The position numbers and the translations under genes are program-made. Under the pieces are notes generated by a model. It was not told the origin of the DNA. It searched no databases and worked only from the letters and a program-made list of their open reading frames with translations. A DNA stretch of 64,000 bases from Excoecaria cochinchinensis (taxonomy: Eukaryota > Streptophyta > Magnoliopsida > Malpighiales > Euphorbiaceae): NCBI GenBank assembly GCA_947683425.1, contig CANTUQ010000055.1:10019501-10083500 (forward strand), given 5' to 3'. Within the stretch, counting starts at the first letter, position 1. Each line of letters starts with the position of its first letter. Below are positions 61,243-64,000 of this stretch, one piece after another.

Positions 61243-63667
61243 TGTAACACCCCCTTCCCATACGTAGGCGATCCCATCCGAGAAGGAGTGAGATGCCGTA
61301 TGAGTAAAGGTGCCACCAAGCAAGTACAAAATAAAACATACATTCATTCATAACATACATACAGAAATACGGTATAATTAAAATTTTACATGCAGAAAGC
61401 AAAGGCTGATCATGCATTACTATAATAACTATTACAATAATGTTCTGATCAACTAGCTGATACAAAATCATATTACATATCCAAAATATAATTACAAACG
61501 CGGAAGCTGAAACAAAACTGATACAGAGAGTTCTATACAAAAAGAATCATCACTGATACAAAACTGAGCCCTACACTAAAATCCTTCTGTGTTGGCTTGA
61601 TGACGGCGACTCTCTCAAAGCAAAACTCCTTCCGCACCTGCACGGATAAAAACACCGTGCTAAGCGATAAACGCTTAGTGGGGAAACACACATAAATAAT
61701 GGACGGCCATTCACAATGGTCGCCAAGGCAAAACACATTCACAATGGCAGAATGCAAAGGCTATATCATAATCCATACCAACATGCTCATATTTAAAAGC
61801 CATAAAATCATTATCTCACAATCACATCCATTCTAGAATAAATCAACATGTGTTTCATCATTAAACTCATTCAGATATTCCATTTAATAGCCAAATCAGA
61901 TCAGAACAATTCTACTAAACATTTAAAGAACACCTGCTGACTCTAGATAGTGGATAACGAGTGTACTGAAGGTACCTTACGGGTACGAATCGATTACTGA
62001 GGGTACCTCACAAGTACAAATCAAAAGTCATTCATTTTTTTTTCAAAACACATTATTTGTATACTGAGGGGATCTTAAACAAGATCCTAATACTGAAGGG
62101 TTCGCGAGGAACCAAACGGGGACCTGATCGGGGTCCAAACTGAACTGAGGGCTGCAGCTAAAGACTCTATTAGGCATGCCTAACTATCCACTTACTTGAC
62201 TCTAGCAGGTTAAGCGTCATTCAAATCACATTTCAGGATACGAAATAGAATTCATCCGAAATTCATGGTATCACTTATATCAAAGCATATAAAAGTATGG
62301 CATGCATCATACCACAATATAAGTCCATTCAGAAGAAACACCAAATTCATTTCTGAGTCAAAAGCCGAAAAATTTCGAAAATATGGCTGAATGGGGTAAC
62401 GGGTGAGGTTGGCTGGTCACGAGGCGTGACTGGCCTCCCCACAAGGCAGGTCACGAGACGTGACTGTGGGTCACGCCTCGTGACTTGCTTCGTCCCTCGC
62501 AGATCACGCGGTGCTCACGTAGGTCACGCGACGTGACTGGACGTCACGTCTCGTGACTTGCTACTCTCTTCAGCCGATCACGCGACATGCCTTCTATCAG
62601 GCCGGTCACGAGCCGTGACGGGGTGTCACATCTCGTGACTGCCTTCCTCAAGACCGGTCACGCGTTGTGATAGACAATCACAACTCGTGACTGGCTTTGC
62701 TCTGGCAGGTCACGAGTCGTGACTGGAAGTCACGGCTCGTGACTTGCCCTCTCTTCCTTGGCTAGTCACGCGACAAATCTGGAAAACGGGATTTCTACAG
62801 TAACTCGATTTCCAGTTTTCCAGAATATAGAAATCAATCCCAAATTTGATTCAAAACCAATCAGACCTGTTCTTACCTTCTGGAAAATATCCCAAACAAT
62901 ATAAGCAACATATATACAATCCAGTTTCAACATTTAATCAACCAAATCAAGAATATATGCAATCAAGTTCACCAAGAACATAAACCCTAGAAATTTACAG
63001 TAAACTCAAAATCATACAAATCACAAGCAAATATTCCCAAACCTGAAATCTAAGCTTCTCTTCACTTAGTCCCACTGCTCCCAGCAATCTCCTTGCCTTA
63101 GGGATCGCGAGGAGTCTCAGCTAAACACAAACATTCAACAATGCAACCCTAAATTAAACCTAACTCAAAGAAGAAGAAGAATTACAGTAAGACAAGGACA
63201 AAGATATGTACATACCAAGTTAGAAGCAAGAGTGAGCAATCTCCACAACACAACTTGATTAACAGTTAATAGTATTTAGGAAAGGAAAAAGGAGGAAGAA
63301 GATGAAGGTTGAAGAGGAAGAACGTAAATCTGATCTTCTCTTCTTTCTTACTTCTTTTCTTTATTCATTTTCCCTAACCTAATACACATGTCATTTTCTT
63401 GGTAGTGGAACTTACTCACTCACACCCTAACCCCACACATCACACACATCTAATGCAAACTCACTAAAAACACCCTACAATGGTATGCTCCAATGTACAC
63501 AAGCAATTCCCAATTAAATCACATACTAATGCCATGTATGCACCCACATAATAATAAACCCAAAAACATACATTTTTACTAAAATACCCTTATGATATGC
63601 TGAACACATGCACATGCATGCTCACACAGACAGGCTCATTCTACTAGGGGGCAAACGGGGTGTGACA
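61243..63667 (-). mobile_element. Element D right (5') LTR
   Basis: 2,425 bp, same ends as the left LTR. Stem-loop 61660-61678, palindrome array about 62410-62775. Followed by target duplication ACCTT (63668-63672). Confidence 0.95.
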
Positions 63668-64000
63668 ACCTTTCTTTCTTTCGCTTACGAAAATTTATTT
63701 TTTGCTCTCCTCAAATGAAAACAAAATGAGCCTTTTGTTTCCTTGTCTTGCCCCAAAATGGGAAGAGACAGAATTCCCTTTTTTAATCTCAGTAACAAAA
63801 AATATCATTAAAACATGAAACAAATGTAACGGACTGGGAAAAATTTACCAAGAAAATGCAGGTGAAAACGACAGCTTGAAAGGGCAAGAATGCCCGTGGG
63901 TGGATGAAGGCGACGCGTACCTGGGGGCATCGTCGCCCCAGGGGACGTGCGCCTAAGGGGGCGCGCATAGCTCCTGGAGACATGCGCCCATGCAGGAGCA
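63668..64000 (-). mobile_element. Tat element 5' LTR, segment after element D (runs off window)
   Basis: Starts with the second ACCTT and continues LTR sequence matching about 21945-22350 of the 3' LTR, including the start of the GC-rich block (63880-64000). About 300-350 bp more would be expected beyond the window. Confidence 0.82.

Larger units (their letters stand above)
54073..63667 (-). mobile_element. Element D: full-length Tekay/Del-type chromovirus
   Basis: Minus-oriented, 9,595 bp. 3' LTR 54073-56519, gag-pol 56488-61113, primer site 61226-61237, 5' LTR 61243-63667. Perfect 5-bp target duplication ACCTT (54068-54072 and 63668-63672), inserted in the 5' LTR of the Tat element. The LTRs differ by about two dozen substitutions and one 22-bp indel by eye. 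Gag and pol share one frame with three nonsense codons and no frameshift seen. It is the youngest coding element in the window. Confidence 0.96.
20274..64000 (-). mobile_element. Tat/Ogre-type Ty3/gypsy element, with nested insertions, runs off window
   Basis: Minus-oriented. 3' LTR 20274-22631, 3' region with minisatellite (22811-23740), RT fragment (to 25636), then insertion of A (25637-47834), rest of pol, protease and gag (47835-51258), leader, primer site (52000-52017), and 5' LTR (52019-54072 and 63668 onward, split by element D). Protease, gag and RT motifs match the Tat lineage, and the primer site is not iMet type. RNase H and integrase are not found between RT and the minisatellite, so pol is deleted. 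The other flank is outside the window, so its target duplication (left flank GCTGG) cannot be checked. Confidence 0.85.

Overview
The window looks like plant nuclear heterochromatin, probably from an angiosperm. It is a deep nest of Ty3/gypsy (Metaviridae) LTR retrotransposons. I find no host gene, tRNA or rRNA gene, or CRISPR array. Evidence for a plant: Tekay/Del-type chromovirus Pol with a C-terminal chromodomain, initiator-Met-tRNA primer sites (TGGTATCAGAGC), one large Tat/Ogre-type element, and a CACTA transposon terminus. The species cannot be named from these repeats.

Layout. 1-1751: truncated plus-strand LTR (copy E) ending at a 29-bp CACTA terminus (1752-1780). 1781-10011: element G (minus strand, gag-only), whose left LTR carries a same-family solo LTR (F, 3003-5467, target duplication ACAAA). 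10012-19397: element H (plus strand, decayed gag-pol with chromodomain), whose 5' LTR was hit by G. 19398-20273: LTR and polypurine end of another minus-strand element (I). 20274 to beyond 64000: one Tat/Ogre-type element (minus strand), with its 3' LTR at 20274-22631, a 17-unit minisatellite in its 3' region, an RT split by element A, gag and protease at 48-51 kb, and a 5' LTR from 52019 that runs off the window.

Inside the Tat element: element A (25637-47834, LTRs about 4.1 kb, 1.1-kb interior with a capsid-deleted gag) sits in the RT. A's left LTR received element B (26723-35527, TSD CATAC, 3.9-kb LTRs, 1-kb almost non-coding interior) and solo LTR C (36900-40884, TSD TTTTC). Element D (54073-63667, TSD ACCTT) sits in the Tat 5' LTR. 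D is structurally complete: one gag-pol frame with only three nonsense codons and LTRs that differ at about two dozen sites plus one 22-bp indel.

The chromovirus-like copies form a decay series of coding content: D and H carry gag-pol with a chromodomain, G is gag-only, A keeps the Gag N-terminus plus zinc knuckle, and B keeps a 54-codon gag stub. All keep the same cis-acting parts: iMet primer site, polypurine tract, a 20-bp palindrome next to the polypurine tract, and a paired stem-loop 325-485 bp from the LTR 3' end. This suggests the smaller elements depend on proteins from full-length relatives. The least explained structures are the paired stem-loop, which shows compensatory changes between families, and arrays of short palindromes upstream in each LTR whose sequence differs by family while their position is conserved.
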